From: DATKZS01 sp035527835 [NCBI: bacterium]
GTDB taxonomy: Bacteria; RBG-13-61-14
Assembly (NCBI GenBank): GCA_035527835.1
Contig: DATKZS010000222.1
Span: 1 to 22,791, forward strand
Length of the DNA stretch: 22,791 nt
Reading direction: 5' to 3'
Position numbers and translations under genes: made by a program. Below are positions 1-7,337 of the stretch, one piece after another (position 1 is the stretch's first letter; each line of letters starts with the position of its first letter). The notes below the pieces were generated by a model. That model was not told the DNA's origin and ran no database searches. It saw only the letters and a list, made by a program, of their open reading frames with translations.

Positions 1-1
1 C

Positions 2-169
2 CGGTTCGCCAAGCCGGTTGGGGCCAACGCTCCGGAGCTGTTCTTTGCCGGGCCGCGAAGAAACATCATGATTTACTTGGCGATCCTTGGCGCTCTTGGC
101 GTCTTGGCGGTTTTCTTACGGCCTATTTTGGACAAGAGTGATCGGGAGCATAAAAAAAGCTTGACATGA
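2..169 (+). CDS. C-terminal end of an unidentified membrane protein (5' partial)
   Basis: An open frame enters from the left edge (codons start at base 2) and ends at the TGA at 167-169. It encodes 55 residues: a soluble stretch, then one hydrophobic segment (IMIYLAILGALGVLAVF) followed by a charged tail ending DREHKKSLT. This looks like a membrane protein ending in a single helix. The hydrophobic part lies over a CTTGGCG-type repeat (77-117) that resembles the palindromes at 7246-7319 and 11943-11965, so the helix may be encoded by repeat DNA. Other frames here are less protein-like. The family cannot be named from so short a piece. Confidence 0.4.
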   Translation, partial: RFAKPVGANAPELFFAGPRRNIMIYLAILGALGVLAVFLRPILDKSDREHKKSLT

Positions 170-189
170 ATTTTAAATCGTGCTATCTT
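161..189 (+). promoter_or_regulatory. sigma70 promoter for the outer membrane protein gene
   Basis: A perfect -35 box TTGACA (161-166), a 17-base spacer and a -10 box TATCTT (184-189), with a TG dinucleotide one base before it (extended -10). Transcription would start near 196 and give a leader of about 26 bases containing the Shine-Dalgarno GGAGGA (208-213). The -35 box overlaps the last codons of the upstream gene. Confidence 0.8.
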
Positions 190-221
190 TTTAGGAAACG
201 TGCCACCGGAGGATTTGTTAA

Positions 222-995
222 ATGAATTATTCATTCCATCAATTCCGTACAATTCCACGATGCGGCTTTTCAGGGGGATTGTGGCTGTTCATCTTGTCCT
301 GCGCCCTGGCCGCTCCCGCCCTGGCCTATCATCCCCTGGACGGCGACGATCCCAGCACCGTCGAGTACCGCCATTTCGAGTTCGAGTGGGGAAACGATCT
401 GTTCTGGCCGGAGGGCCGGGCGGAGGAAGCCGCCGGCTATGTCTCCATCAAGAGCGGCCTCTATCGCGGCCTGGAGCTGGACACCACGCTTTATTATACC
501 TCCTGGATTGACGCCGACGATCAGGCCTCCGGCTTCGGCGACTCCGAGTTCCTTTTAAAGTATCGCTTCCTGGGGGACGGCCAGGAGCCCAACAATCTCG
601 GGATCGAGTTCCGCAGCCTCCTGCCCTCGGGCGAGCGCGAAAAAGGACTCGCCGGCGACAAGATGGTCCCCGCCCTCTTCCTCATCGGATCGCTGGGCCA
701 GGGTGATTTCCGCGCCATCGGCAACGCCGGCGCCATCTTCAATCCGGACGCCAACGACGCCATGCTTTACGGCCTGGCCGGAGAATGGGCCGCGTCCGAT
801 GAGCTCGCCCTGGTCGCGCAGATTTACGGAGAAGCTGACTTAATGGCTTCCAATGATGACAATTACATGGAGGCAGTGCTGGGCGCCGCCTGTTCGGTTG
901 CCGACGGCATCACCTTGAGCGCGGGCCTCGGCGCCGGCCTTACCCCGGCCACCCCGGACCTGCGCATCAGCCTGGCCGTGGTTGCCGGATGGTGA
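222..995 (+). CDS. outer membrane beta-barrel protein, possible metal porin
   Basis: A 257-residue exported protein. Residues 1-35 form a signal peptide with a hydrophobic core and a cleavage-type end (AAPALA, then YHPLDG). The rest alternates short amphipathic strands and turns rich in Gly, Asp and Asn, and ends in a C-terminal aromatic residue (VVAGW), as do many outer membrane barrels. The overall look is that of the small transporter/MetA-like barrel proteins of about 250 residues. The start has GGAGGA eight bases upstream. It lies about 120 bases before cbiM on the same strand and just after a strong promoter, so I infer a possible role in letting Co2+ or Ni2+ across the outer membrane. 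The substrate is a guess; the beta-barrel call is firmer. Confidence 0.75.
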   Translation: MNYSFHQFRTIPRCGFSGGLWLFILSCALAAPALAYHPLDGDDPSTVEYRHFEFEWGNDLFWPEGRAEEAAGYVSIKSGLYRGLELDTTLYYTSWIDADDQASGFGDSEFLLKYRFLGDGQEPNNLGIEFRSLLPSGEREKGLAGDKMVPALFLIGSLGQGDFRAIGNAGAIFNPDANDAMLYGLAGEWAASDELALVAQIYGEADLMASNDDNYMEAVLGAACSVADGITLSAGLGAGLTPATPDLRISLAVVAGW

Positions 996-1117
996 AGGGA
1001 TTAAGCACCTGCCCGGGAAGGTTGCTGAATGTTAGTTCCCGACGATGGCACATTTCCTGAAATCATGCTACATTACCAGGTAAGAACGAGCCGTTGCTGA
1101 ATCAAGGGGGTGTGACA

Positions 1118-2167
1118 ATGCACATGGCCGACGCATTATTATCTCCTGCCGTGGGCGTGGCCTTCCTCGCGGCCTCCGGCGCGGGCATTGCCTACAGCGC
1201 GAAAAAGGTCCGGGAGGAGGCTGACGAGAAGAAGGTCCCGCTGATGGGCGTGATGGGCGCGTTCGTGTTCGCGGCGCAGATGATCAATTTTTCGATTCCC
1301 GGCACCGGCTCGTCCGGCCACCTGGGCGGCGGCATGTTGCTGGCCATGGTGCTCGGTCCGTACGCGGCCTTCCTCACCATCGCCTCCGTGCTCATCGTGC
1401 AGGCGCTGATCTTCGCTGACGGCGGCATCCTGGCGCTCGGCGCCAACATCTGGAACATGGGCTTTTACCCGTGCGTGGTCGGCTTCTTGATCTACCGCCT
1501 GCTCGCGGGCAAGGCCCCGGGCTTTCGGCGCTTGAGCCTCGGCGCCGCCATCGGCACGCTGATCGCGCTCGAGCTGGGCGCCTTCAGCGTGGTCATCGAG
1601 ACGCTCCTCTCCGGACGGAGCGAGCTGCCGTTCGGCAAATTCTGCGCGCTCATGCTGGGAATTCATTTCCCCATCGCCATTATCGAGGGCGTGGTCACGG
1701 TGGCGGTGGTGGGACTGGTCTTCCGCATCCGGCCGGAGGTGGTGAAGGCGAGCCTCGGCCTGGACGATAATTTCGGCCGCGAGCGCCGCCCGCTCCGGCC
1801 CGTGATCGTGTCCATGTTTATCGCCGCCCTGCTCGTGAGCGGCGTCGTGGCCTGGTTCGCCTCCGCCCATCCCGACGGACTGGAATGGAGCATCAACAAA
1901 ATCACCGGCGCCACCGAGCTGAGCTCCGGCAAGGGCGGCCTCGAAGAAGGACTCTCCGGCCTCCAGCAAAAAACCGCCATCCTTCCCGACTATGCGTTTA
2001 AAAAGGACCAGGCCGCCGGGGAAGGACCCGAATCCGCGGAGCAATGGCCCGCGCCCTCCAGAGAGACCAGCGTCTCCGGGGTGTTCGGCTCCATGCTGGT
2101 CCTCGGCATTGCCGCCGCGCTCGCCCTGGTCCTGGTCAAGGTCAGGGGAAAGGCGCCGGGTGAATAG
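1118..2167 (+). CDS. cbiM: CbiM, substrate-binding permease of an ECF cobalt/nickel importer, with fused PDGLE tail
   Basis: The membrane S-component that binds Co2+ or Ni2+ for uptake (349 residues). The start at 1118 is chosen over an upstream TTG at 1094 because CbiM/NikM proteins use the N-terminal Met-His to bind the metal. Here the protein begins MHMADALLSP, with GGGGGT upstream. A second ligand-type histidine sits in SSGHLGGG (His68). Several membrane helices follow. After about residue 240 there is a second module with the PDGLE motif (HPDGLEW near residues 251-257) and a last helix near residues 325-343; in many genomes this CbiN-like part is a separate gene. It heads the cbiM-cbiQ-cbiO set. 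Cobalt versus nickel cannot be decided from sequence alone. I saw no riboswitch upstream. Confidence 0.95.
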   Translation: MHMADALLSPAVGVAFLAASGAGIAYSAKKVREEADEKKVPLMGVMGAFVFAAQMINFSIPGTGSSGHLGGGMLLAMVLGPYAAFLTIASVLIVQALIFADGGILALGANIWNMGFYPCVVGFLIYRLLAGKAPGFRRLSLGAAIGTLIALELGAFSVVIETLLSGRSELPFGKFCALMLGIHFPIAIIEGVVTVAVVGLVFRIRPEVVKASLGLDDNFGRERRPLRPVIVSMFIAALLVSGVVAWFASAHPDGLEWSINKITGATELSSGKGGLEEGLSGLQQKTAILPDYAFKKDQAAGEGPESAEQWPAPSRETSVSGVFGSMLVLGIAAALALVLVKVRGKAPGE

Positions 2168-2200
2168 GTGAAACATACAAGAATATCAGGAGAAATAATG

Positions 2201-2281
2201 AGCCGCAGATGAACGCAGATGAACGCAGATAATTTCTGAAGGATTTTTCTTATCTGTGTTCATCTGCGTTCATCTGCGGCT
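2201..2281. repeat. palindromic repeat, CGCAGATGAACGCAGAT family, copy 1
   Basis: Two 32-base arms (2201-2232 and 2250-2281) match as an inverted repeat with one mismatch, around a 17-base loop. Each arm itself holds a tandem 10-base unit. The element fills the gap between cbiM and cbiQ and would form a long hairpin in their mRNA. Related copies lie at 4740-4820 and, as a half, at 18758-18789. Confidence 0.9.
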
Positions 2282-2298
2282 TTCTTATTACTGTCACA

Positions 2299-3084
2299 AT
2301 GAGCCTACAAGACGCATATCGGCTCGACCGCCACGCCTACCTGGACAGCATGGTGCACCGGCTCGATCCGCGCGCCAAGGTCCTGGCCACCTTGGCCTTC
2401 ATCCTTACCGTGGTGAGCTTCAACAAGTACGCGCTGGCGCCGCTCACCCCGTTCGTCCTGTTCCCGCTCTGCCTCGCCGTGCTCGGCTTCGTTCCGGCGG
2501 GCCTCATCCTGCGACGGCTCTTGATCGCGAGCCCGTTCATTATTTTCATCGGCATGTTCAATCCGCTGCTCGACCGCGCCGCGCTGTTCACGGTCCACGG
2601 GGTCGCGGTCTCGGGCGGCTGGGTGAGCTTCATGTCCATCCTGGCGCGCGGCTTTTTGTGCGTGGCCGCGGCCATCGTCCTGATCGCCACCACCAGTATG
2701 CCCAGGATCACGGAAGCGCTCGGCGCTATGAGAGTGCCCCGTCCGCTCATTGTCCAGCTCATGCTGCTGTACCGCTACCTGTTCGTGCTGATCAGCGAGG
2801 CCTCGCGCCTGAACCAGGCCCGCGAGCTGCGCTCCGCCCGGAAAAGGACCCGCCTCGCCACGGCCTCCCGCATGCTCTCCACCCTGCTCTTGCGCACCGT
2901 GGACCGGAGCGAGGCCATCTACCGCGCCATGCAGGTCCGCGGCTTTGACGGCCGCCTGCGCACGCCCCGCAAAATGAGCTGGCGCAGCGAGGACACATTC
3001 TTCCTCGCGCTCGTGGTCGCCGGCTGCGCCGCGCTCCGCCTCCTGCCGGTGACCCAGTGGCTCGGGGCGGGAGTGGCATTATGA
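2299..3084 (+). CDS. cbiQ: CbiQ, transmembrane T-component (EcfT) of the cobalt/nickel importer
   Basis: A 261-residue membrane coupling protein linking CbiM to the ATPase. The N-terminus has the family phrase HRLDPRAKVLATLAF (from about residue 20), followed by about five hydrophobic helices. The cytoplasmic coupling region carries the EcfT-type arginine motifs, one degenerate (ARELRSAR) and one clearer (YRAMQVRGF). The last helix lies near the C-terminus. Its stop overlaps the cbiO start (ATGA, 3081-3084), so the two are translationally coupled. No Shine-Dalgarno is visible before the ATG; the palindrome at 2201-2281 ends only 17 bases upstream. The family motif near residue 20 supports this start rather than a later one. 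Confidence 0.93.
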   Translation: MSLQDAYRLDRHAYLDSMVHRLDPRAKVLATLAFILTVVSFNKYALAPLTPFVLFPLCLAVLGFVPAGLILRRLLIASPFIIFIGMFNPLLDRAALFTVHGVAVSGGWVSFMSILARGFLCVAAAIVLIATTSMPRITEALGAMRVPRPLIVQLMLLYRYLFVLISEASRLNQARELRSARKRTRLATASRMLSTLLLRTVDRSEAIYRAMQVRGFDGRLRTPRKMSWRSEDTFFLALVVAGCAALRLLPVTQWLGAGVAL

Positions 3085-3830
3085 GCGCTCCGGCCCTGGA
3101 AGTGGTCTGTGCCGCCTACGCCTACGCCGACGGCACGCGGGCTCTCTCCGACGTGTCGTTCTCGGTAGAGGCCGGAGGGGTGGTCGGGCTGGTCGGGCCG
3201 TCAGGCGCGGGCAAGAGTACGCTGCTGCTCGCCGCCGTCGGCCTCCTGAGCGTGCGGGAGGGCTCGATCAGCGTGATGGGGCTACAGGTCACGAAAAAAA
3301 ATCTCAAGCAAGTCCGCGACCGGGTGGGACTGATCTTCCAGAACCCCGACGACCAGCTCTTCATGCCCACCCTCTACGACGACGTGGCCTTCGGGCTCTT
3401 GAACCAGGGCGTGAACGGCGCCGAGCTCGATCTCCGCGTGAAAAAGGCCATTGCGGAGCGCGGACTGTCCGGCAAGGAGCACAAGTTCCCCGGCCACCTC
3501 TCCGGCGGACAGAAACGACTCGCCTCTTTGGCCACTGTCCTCGCCATGGAGCCTGAGGTCCTGCTCCTCGACGAGCCCTCGTCGAACCTCGACCCCCGCG
3601 CCCGACGCAAGCTCATCCGCCAATTGGCCGCGCTCGACAACACCAGGATCATTGCCTCCCACGACCTCGAAATGGTCCTCGAACTATGCTCCCGGATCAT
3701 CGTCCTCGACCAGGGCAGGATCGTCGCCGACGGCAATCCCCGCCAGATCCTCTCCGACGCCGCCCTCATGGAGGCCCACGGACTCGAAAAACCCCACTCC
3801 CTCATCCCGCATGAGCATTATCATGGATGA
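3081..3830 (+). CDS. cbiO: CbiO, ATPase of the cobalt/nickel importer
   Basis: The ABC ATPase that powers metal uptake (249 residues, usual length). Walker A is GPSGAGKST at residues 39-47. The Q-loop is FQNPDDQLF, typical of ECF ATPases, the signature is LSGGQKR, Walker B is VLLLDEPSSNLDP, and the switch histidine is in IIASHDLEMV. The C-terminus ends in a short histidine-rich tail (IPHEHYHG) that may contact metal. The start ATG overlaps the cbiQ stop by four bases; a start upstream at 3057 would lie inside cbiQ and lacks support. The gene closes the importer operon; a composite repeat follows 11 bases later. Confidence 0.96.
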   Translation: MSAPALEVVCAAYAYADGTRALSDVSFSVEAGGVVGLVGPSGAGKSTLLLAAVGLLSVREGSISVMGLQVTKKNLKQVRDRVGLIFQNPDDQLFMPTLYDDVAFGLLNQGVNGAELDLRVKKAIAERGLSGKEHKFPGHLSGGQKRLASLATVLAMEPEVLLLDEPSSNLDPRARRKLIRQLAALDNTRIIASHDLEMVLELCSRIIVLDQGRIVADGNPRQILSDAALMEAHGLEKPHSLIPHEHYHG

Positions 3831-3841
3831 AAGGAAGTTTT

Positions 3842-4125
3842 AACCGCGGAGACGCAGAGAACGCGGAGGAATTCTTTTATCCGAGCCCTGAAAGGGCGGG
3901 CCTTCGTTAACCCAGGGCGGAAGCCCTGGGAACGAGGGATAAGAGTATCATGCAAGCGCTGAAAGCGCGGCCTAAGTTCGGGGCTGACGCGGCGGCAAAC
4001 GTTGGGCCGCCCATACAGGGCTTGCGCTGAATTCCGGCGCTTTCCCCAGGGCTTCCGCCCTGGGTTAACGAAGGCCGCGCCGTTGGCGCTTCTTAATTCT
4101 CCGCGTTCTCCGCGCCTTTGCGGTT
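3842..4125. repeat. nested composite palindrome
   Basis: Outer arms 3842-3873 and 4095-4125 are an imperfect inverted repeat (CGCGGAGAACGCGGAG type). Inside them, 3899-3930 and 4045-4076 form a perfect 32-base inverted repeat (AACCCAGGGCGGAAGCCCTGGG type). The centre holds smaller GCGCTGAAAGCGC-like pieces. It reads as one repeat inserted into another. It separates cbiO from the convergent gene at 4093-4689 and overlaps that gene's last codons. Confidence 0.88.
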
Positions 4126-4689
4126 CATTCCCGCTTCTTCGCCCCCGATGGCCCTCTCCCCGGTCAGGTCCAGGTATACGAGCGCGAGCATGATCATGAC
4201 GAACGGCGTGGTGACCAGGGCGCCCAGCCCGGAGACGGCGCTGCCCAGGCCGTTCAGGACCATGGCGATCAGCAGGACCACGAAGTGGTTGAACAGGCCG
4301 GTGCGGCTGACCGCGTCCTTGCTCGCGCTCATGGCCTGCCAGAAGCCCATCCGCCGGTCCACGATGAAGAACAGCGCGTACAGCCACCAGATCTGGAGGA
4401 TGACGCCGGGCACGATGAGCAGGCAGTAACCGATCATGATCAGAAAGCCGCCGATGATCATCAGGAGCAGCGTTTCCAGGTAGCCGTTGAAGTTCCACAG
4501 CTCGGTGAATTCCGGCTTCCGGCCCGTCCGGACGTAAGCGAGGGTGGCGCGGGTAAAGCCGGCGATCACGGATGGTATCAGGACAATCGTAATGCACAGC
4601 ACGCCGCCGACCAGAAAAAAAAGGATGAGATTGACGATGTCCTTGACAAAATGGTCCCAGGAGCCGCGAAGCAGTTTTTCAAAGTCCAT
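4093..4689 (-). CDS. DUF975/YciC-like polytopic membrane protein
   Basis: A 198-residue protein with about five to six membrane helices. It has the arrangement common in DUF975/YciC/GPDPase-membrane-domain proteins: a helix ending in IVPGVIL, then WWLYALFFIVDRRMGFWQAMSAS with its conserved W/Y-F-VD-A-S pattern. The start has GGGGGACAG just upstream. Function is unknown; relatives are thought to organise or assist membrane proteins. The last residues (NRKGAENAEN) are read from the outer arm of the repeat at 3842-4125, so the original C-terminus was probably different. The next gene upstream, the RDD protein, is also a small membrane protein on the same strand, but a hairpin and a repeat separate them. 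Confidence 0.8.
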   Translation of the reverse strand: MDFEKLLRGSWDHFVKDIVNLILFFLVGGVLCITIVLIPSVIAGFTRATLAYVRTGRKPEFTELWNFNGYLETLLLMIIGGFLIMIGYCLLIVPGVILQIWWLYALFFIVDRRMGFWQAMSASKDAVSRTGLFNHFVVLLIAMVLNGLGSAVSGLGALVTTPFVMIMLALVYLDLTGERAIGGEEAGMNRKGAENAEN

Positions 4690-4739
4690 GGCCTGTCCCC
4701 CTGTATTGGCACGATCGAGGATACATGGGTCTATTTTTT

Positions 4740-4820
4740 GCCGCAGATGAACGCAGATTAACGCAGATAATTTCTGAAAGCTTTTTTCTTAATCTGTGTT
4801 CATCTGCGTTCATCTGCGGC
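4740..4820. repeat. palindromic repeat, CGCAGATGAACGCAGAT family, copy 2
   Basis: Left arm 4740-4770 and right arm 4789-4820 form a long imperfect hairpin nearly identical to 2201-2281, including the shared loop start AATTTCTGAA. It lies upstream of the membrane protein gene at 4093-4689. Confidence 0.88.
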
Positions 4821-4893
4821 GAATGTCTTTTTTATTGTTCAAAATGCCTCCGCCGGCCGCGCCACGGTGAAACCTTCATCCTCCTTAACGCAA

Positions 4894-4944
4894 ACGGCCC
4901 TCCCCGTTCCCGGAAAAACTCCCGGGAACTTGAGGGAGGGCCGT
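4894..4944 (-). terminator. two-tier hairpin terminator of the RDD gene
   Basis: Outer stem ACGGCCCTCCC (4894-4904) pairs perfectly with 4934-4944. Inner stem GTTCCCGG (4906-4913) pairs with 4922-4929 around an 8-base loop. It starts 22 bases after the stop of the RDD gene read on the minus strand. The following U tract is short, so it may also serve to stabilise the mRNA end. Confidence 0.7.
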
Positions 4945-4966
4945 GTAAGCGCAATGGTCAGAGGGG

Positions 4967-5434
4967 TCAGACCTTGACCACCAGAGTCTTCGCGATTTTA
5001 TCGTGCCAGCCCTGGTGCTTCTCCTTATCAATCAAGATCCAGACGTAGCCGAGCAGGATCACTATGCCGGAGATGTAGTAGCCGATAACTCTCAGCACCG
5101 CGTCTCCCACTGTGATATCGGACCCGTCTTCCTTTACAATTTTGATGTTGCGCATCTTCTTGCCGATGGACTGGCCCCTGGCTGTTATCGGGTTATCCAT
5201 GGCCCATAAGTAAACAAAGTAGCAGATGGGCACTATAATTTGGATCAGCCATACCAAGACGCCGAGCAGTCCTGTGATTTTGCTGAGAATGCCACCTACG
5301 ATTCCCAACACAATGTTGATCCCAATTAGGATTGCCCAATCGATCACCGCAGCGATCAGCCTTTCCGTGGGCTCCGCCAGTTGCATACCCCCGCCCACAG
5401 CTGCTCCACCCATTGTCCCCGCCGGTTGAGTCAT
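4967..5434 (-). CDS. RDD-family membrane protein
   Basis: A 155-residue protein with three or four membrane helices. A Gly/Ala-rich N-terminus is followed by the RDD signature: ERLIAAVIDWAI (Arg and Asp), then ARGQSIGKKMRNIKIV, and the family-typical end HQGWHDKIAKTLVVKV. Such proteins are often linked to ion or osmolyte exchange, but the specific role here is unknown. The start has GGAGAG seven bases upstream. It has its own promoter (5534-5561) and hairpin terminator (4894-4944), so it appears to be a single-gene unit. The stop codon lies in a GGTCTGACC sequence that resembles pieces of the repeats elsewhere in the window. Confidence 0.9.
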   Translation of the reverse strand: MTQPAGTMGGAAVGGGMQLAEPTERLIAAVIDWAILIGINIVLGIVGGILSKITGLLGVLVWLIQIIVPICYFVYLWAMDNPITARGQSIGKKMRNIKIVKEDGSDITVGDAVLRVIGYYISGIVILLGYVWILIDKEKHQGWHDKIAKTLVVKV

Positions 5435-5533
5435 GTTTTTCTCTCCTTCCTTGTGAATGGTTGATCTTAGTCCCTGTTCGCCGACCAGTTCAACCTAGCA
5501 CATCTCGCCAATCAAAGGCAAGACCCCGCCTAA

Positions 5534-5561
5534 AAGATATAAGCAAATTCTATTTTGTCAA
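5534..5561 (-). promoter_or_regulatory. sigma70 promoter for the RDD gene
   Basis: Read on the minus strand: TTGACA (5556-5561), a 16-base AT-rich spacer, then TATCTT (5534-5539). The -35 box overlaps the stop codon of the glycosyltransferase gene. The leader to the ATG at 5434 would be about 95 bases. Confidence 0.75.
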
Positions 5562-7201
5562 TCTCCGCCCGCGGAATTGTCGCGAGGCCCGTTTTTTTCT
5601 TTCTCGTAAATGCTCACCATCAGCCCCTCCAGGTCCGGCAGCAGCGCCGCGTAGGTCCGGCTGTTGAAGCTCTCTCCGGCCCAGCGGTCAACCTCCCGAT
5701 ACCCGGCCCGGTTCAGCCGGAGCTCCAGGTACAGCGCCACCATGTCCGCGACCCGCGGGTCGCGCGTCAGCTCCGGGTTGTCCAGGTACGCGTTGTAAAA
5801 GGCGTGGTGGAGCAGGATGCGGTCGGGATGCGCGTCCCTGATGAGTTTCCGGGAAAGCATGAACTGCGGAACGAATTTGCAGGTCCACGTCAGGTCCGGG
5901 TTCGGGTAATAGGGCATGAAAGCAAGGTCAATCCGGCCCGGCCGGTGCGTGCTCGCAAGGTCCGCCGTGGCCTCCCGCGCGATGCGGTCCTCCAACCCGA
6001 TCAGGCTGTGGTACAGGACCAGGTTGTACGCGGCCACCCCCGCGACCAGCGCCACCGCCGCCGCCGTCTTCACCCGCGACCGCGTCATGGCCCACGGCGC
6101 AATAAGCCGGGCCGCGGCCAGCGCGAAAAAGGGCACGACCATGGTGTAGAGCTGTGGCGCGCCCAGCCGGCTTACGGCCATCATGAACACCAGGAGCCCG
6201 GCCGGATACGACCAGAGCACTATCATCCGCGGGTTGCGGAAGTCTCCGCGCCAAAGAAGTCCGGCGAGGGCCATGAGGTAGAGCGGAATGCCGAGCGCGA
6301 GGGGCAGGACCGAGGTGAGCTGGAACAGCACCGGCGCCTGCCACCACAGCTTGGACGACCGGAGCAAGAGCGGGTCCAGGCGCTGGATGTGGAGCTCGAT
6401 CCCGGCCTGCCGCATCGCGCCCGGGAGGTCCAGCCAGGTGATCGGCGAGAGCGCGGCAAAGGCCGCGGCCGCCGCCACGATAATGATGAGCCAGCGCGCG
6501 TCGAGGAAGGACCTGGCGAGCGGCAGGTCGCGGCGCCTGAGCCGGTGCGCGATGAGCGCCGGCACCAAGGCCGGGACATGATACTTGGCGGCCAGGCACA
6601 GGCCCGCGGCCAGCCCGGCCAGTACGTAGTCCGCCCCGCTCCCTCGCTCCAGCACCCGGAGGCTCGACCATACGGCGAGCAGCACGCCGATCATCAGGAG
6701 CGCGTCCGGCTTTAGAAGAATGGTCGAAAAAAGATACGCGGGCGCGGTCGCGAAGAGCAGTAACGCCAGCAGCGCCGTCTCCTCCCCGCTCTCCTTTTTT
6801 GCGAGGCGATAAAAAATTAACAGCGCGAGCGCCCCGAGCCCGGCCGCCAGCATCCGGCCCCAGACCACGGTGGAAACGAACCCGAACGCGTAATGCGCGC
6901 GGTGCCATGCGAACGAGCGCCAGCTCTCGAAGTGCGGCAGCGCCCGGAGATTGGCGGAGAGGTACGCGGCGCCGTAAACCCCGGCCGTGAGCGCGGTCAT
7001 CAGCTCCGGGTACTTGTGCGAGCCCGGGTCAATGCTCTGCTCGCGCGCCATCTTGACCGCGCCGCCCCGCACCCAGCGCTCGTCCTCGTTGCAATACCAG
7101 GGGAGCAGGAACCCGGCCATGAGCGCCCGGTCAACCATGAAAAATAATATGATCGCGGCCGCGACCGTGCCCGGCCCCTTCAGCTTCCGTGTCCAACCCA
7201 T
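5558..7201 (-). CDS. GT39/ArnT-like membrane glycosyltransferase
   Basis: A 547-residue integral membrane protein of the GT-C fold. The N-terminal helix (residues 12-34) leads into the first periplasmic loop, with the acidic pair of the family in CNEDERW (Asp40-Glu41). About ten more helices follow, and then a soluble C-terminal domain of about 150 residues. Members move a sugar from a polyprenyl-phosphate carrier to a protein or lipid on the periplasmic side. Donor and acceptor cannot be told here, and no other glycan genes are near. No strong Shine-Dalgarno is visible before the ATG at 7199-7201; the next in-frame Met (VDRALMAGF) would remove the first helix, so the longer form is kept. Confidence 0.85.
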   Translation of the reverse strand: MGWTRKLKGPGTVAAAIILFFMVDRALMAGFLLPWYCNEDERWVRGGAVKMAREQSIDPGSHKYPELMTALTAGVYGAAYLSANLRALPHFESWRSFAWHRAHYAFGFVSTVVWGRMLAAGLGALALLIFYRLAKKESGEETALLALLLFATAPAYLFSTILLKPDALLMIGVLLAVWSSLRVLERGSGADYVLAGLAAGLCLAAKYHVPALVPALIAHRLRRRDLPLARSFLDARWLIIIVAAAAAFAALSPITWLDLPGAMRQAGIELHIQRLDPLLLRSSKLWWQAPVLFQLTSVLPLALGIPLYLMALAGLLWRGDFRNPRMIVLWSYPAGLLVFMMAVSRLGAPQLYTMVVPFFALAAARLIAPWAMTRSRVKTAAAVALVAGVAAYNLVLYHSLIGLEDRIAREATADLASTHRPGRIDLAFMPYYPNPDLTWTCKFVPQFMLSRKLIRDAHPDRILLHHAFYNAYLDNPELTRDPRVADMVALYLELRLNRAGYREVDRWAGESFNSRTYAALLPDLEGLMVSIYEKEKNGPRDNSAGGD

Positions 7202-7245
7202 GACCCTATCTTATGCCAAAATTTCCAATAATGCAGGTAAGATTG

Positions 7246-7319
7246 AACGCCAAGACGCCAAGACCGCCAAGAATAAAATTATCTTTATTCGATCTTGGCG
7301 GTCTTGGCGTCTTGGCGTT
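7246..7319. repeat. palindromic repeat, CTTGGCGTCTTGGCG family, full copy
   Basis: Arms 7246-7272 and 7293-7319 are a perfect 27-base inverted repeat around an AT-rich 20-base loop. It lies between the thiolase/DUF35 operon end (7338) and the glycosyltransferase start (7201). Half copies are at 77-117 and 11943-11965. The sequence just outside the right arm (AATCTTTGCTT) recurs in similar form beside the copy near 11965. Confidence 0.92.
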
Positions 7320-7337
7320 AATCTTTGCTTCTCTACT

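Noticed and set aside
1046-1065. Sigma54-like promoter (TGGCAC box) upstream of cbiM
   Set aside because: The second box reads CTGAA instead of TTGCA/T and lacks the needed GC, so the match is not good enough.
1018-1117. Cobalamin riboswitch before cbiM
   Set aside because: The gap is only about 100 bases and I see no B12-box-like sequence or matching stems.
1139-2176. Long minus-strand open frame opposite cbiM
   Set aside because: It is a mirror of a high-GC gene; its product is low-complexity His/Glu/Arg-rich with no family pattern.
2201-4820. CRISPR array from the recurring CGCAGATGAACGCAGAT units
   Set aside because: Units are inverted, not regularly spaced direct repeats; there are no spacers of equal length and no cas genes.
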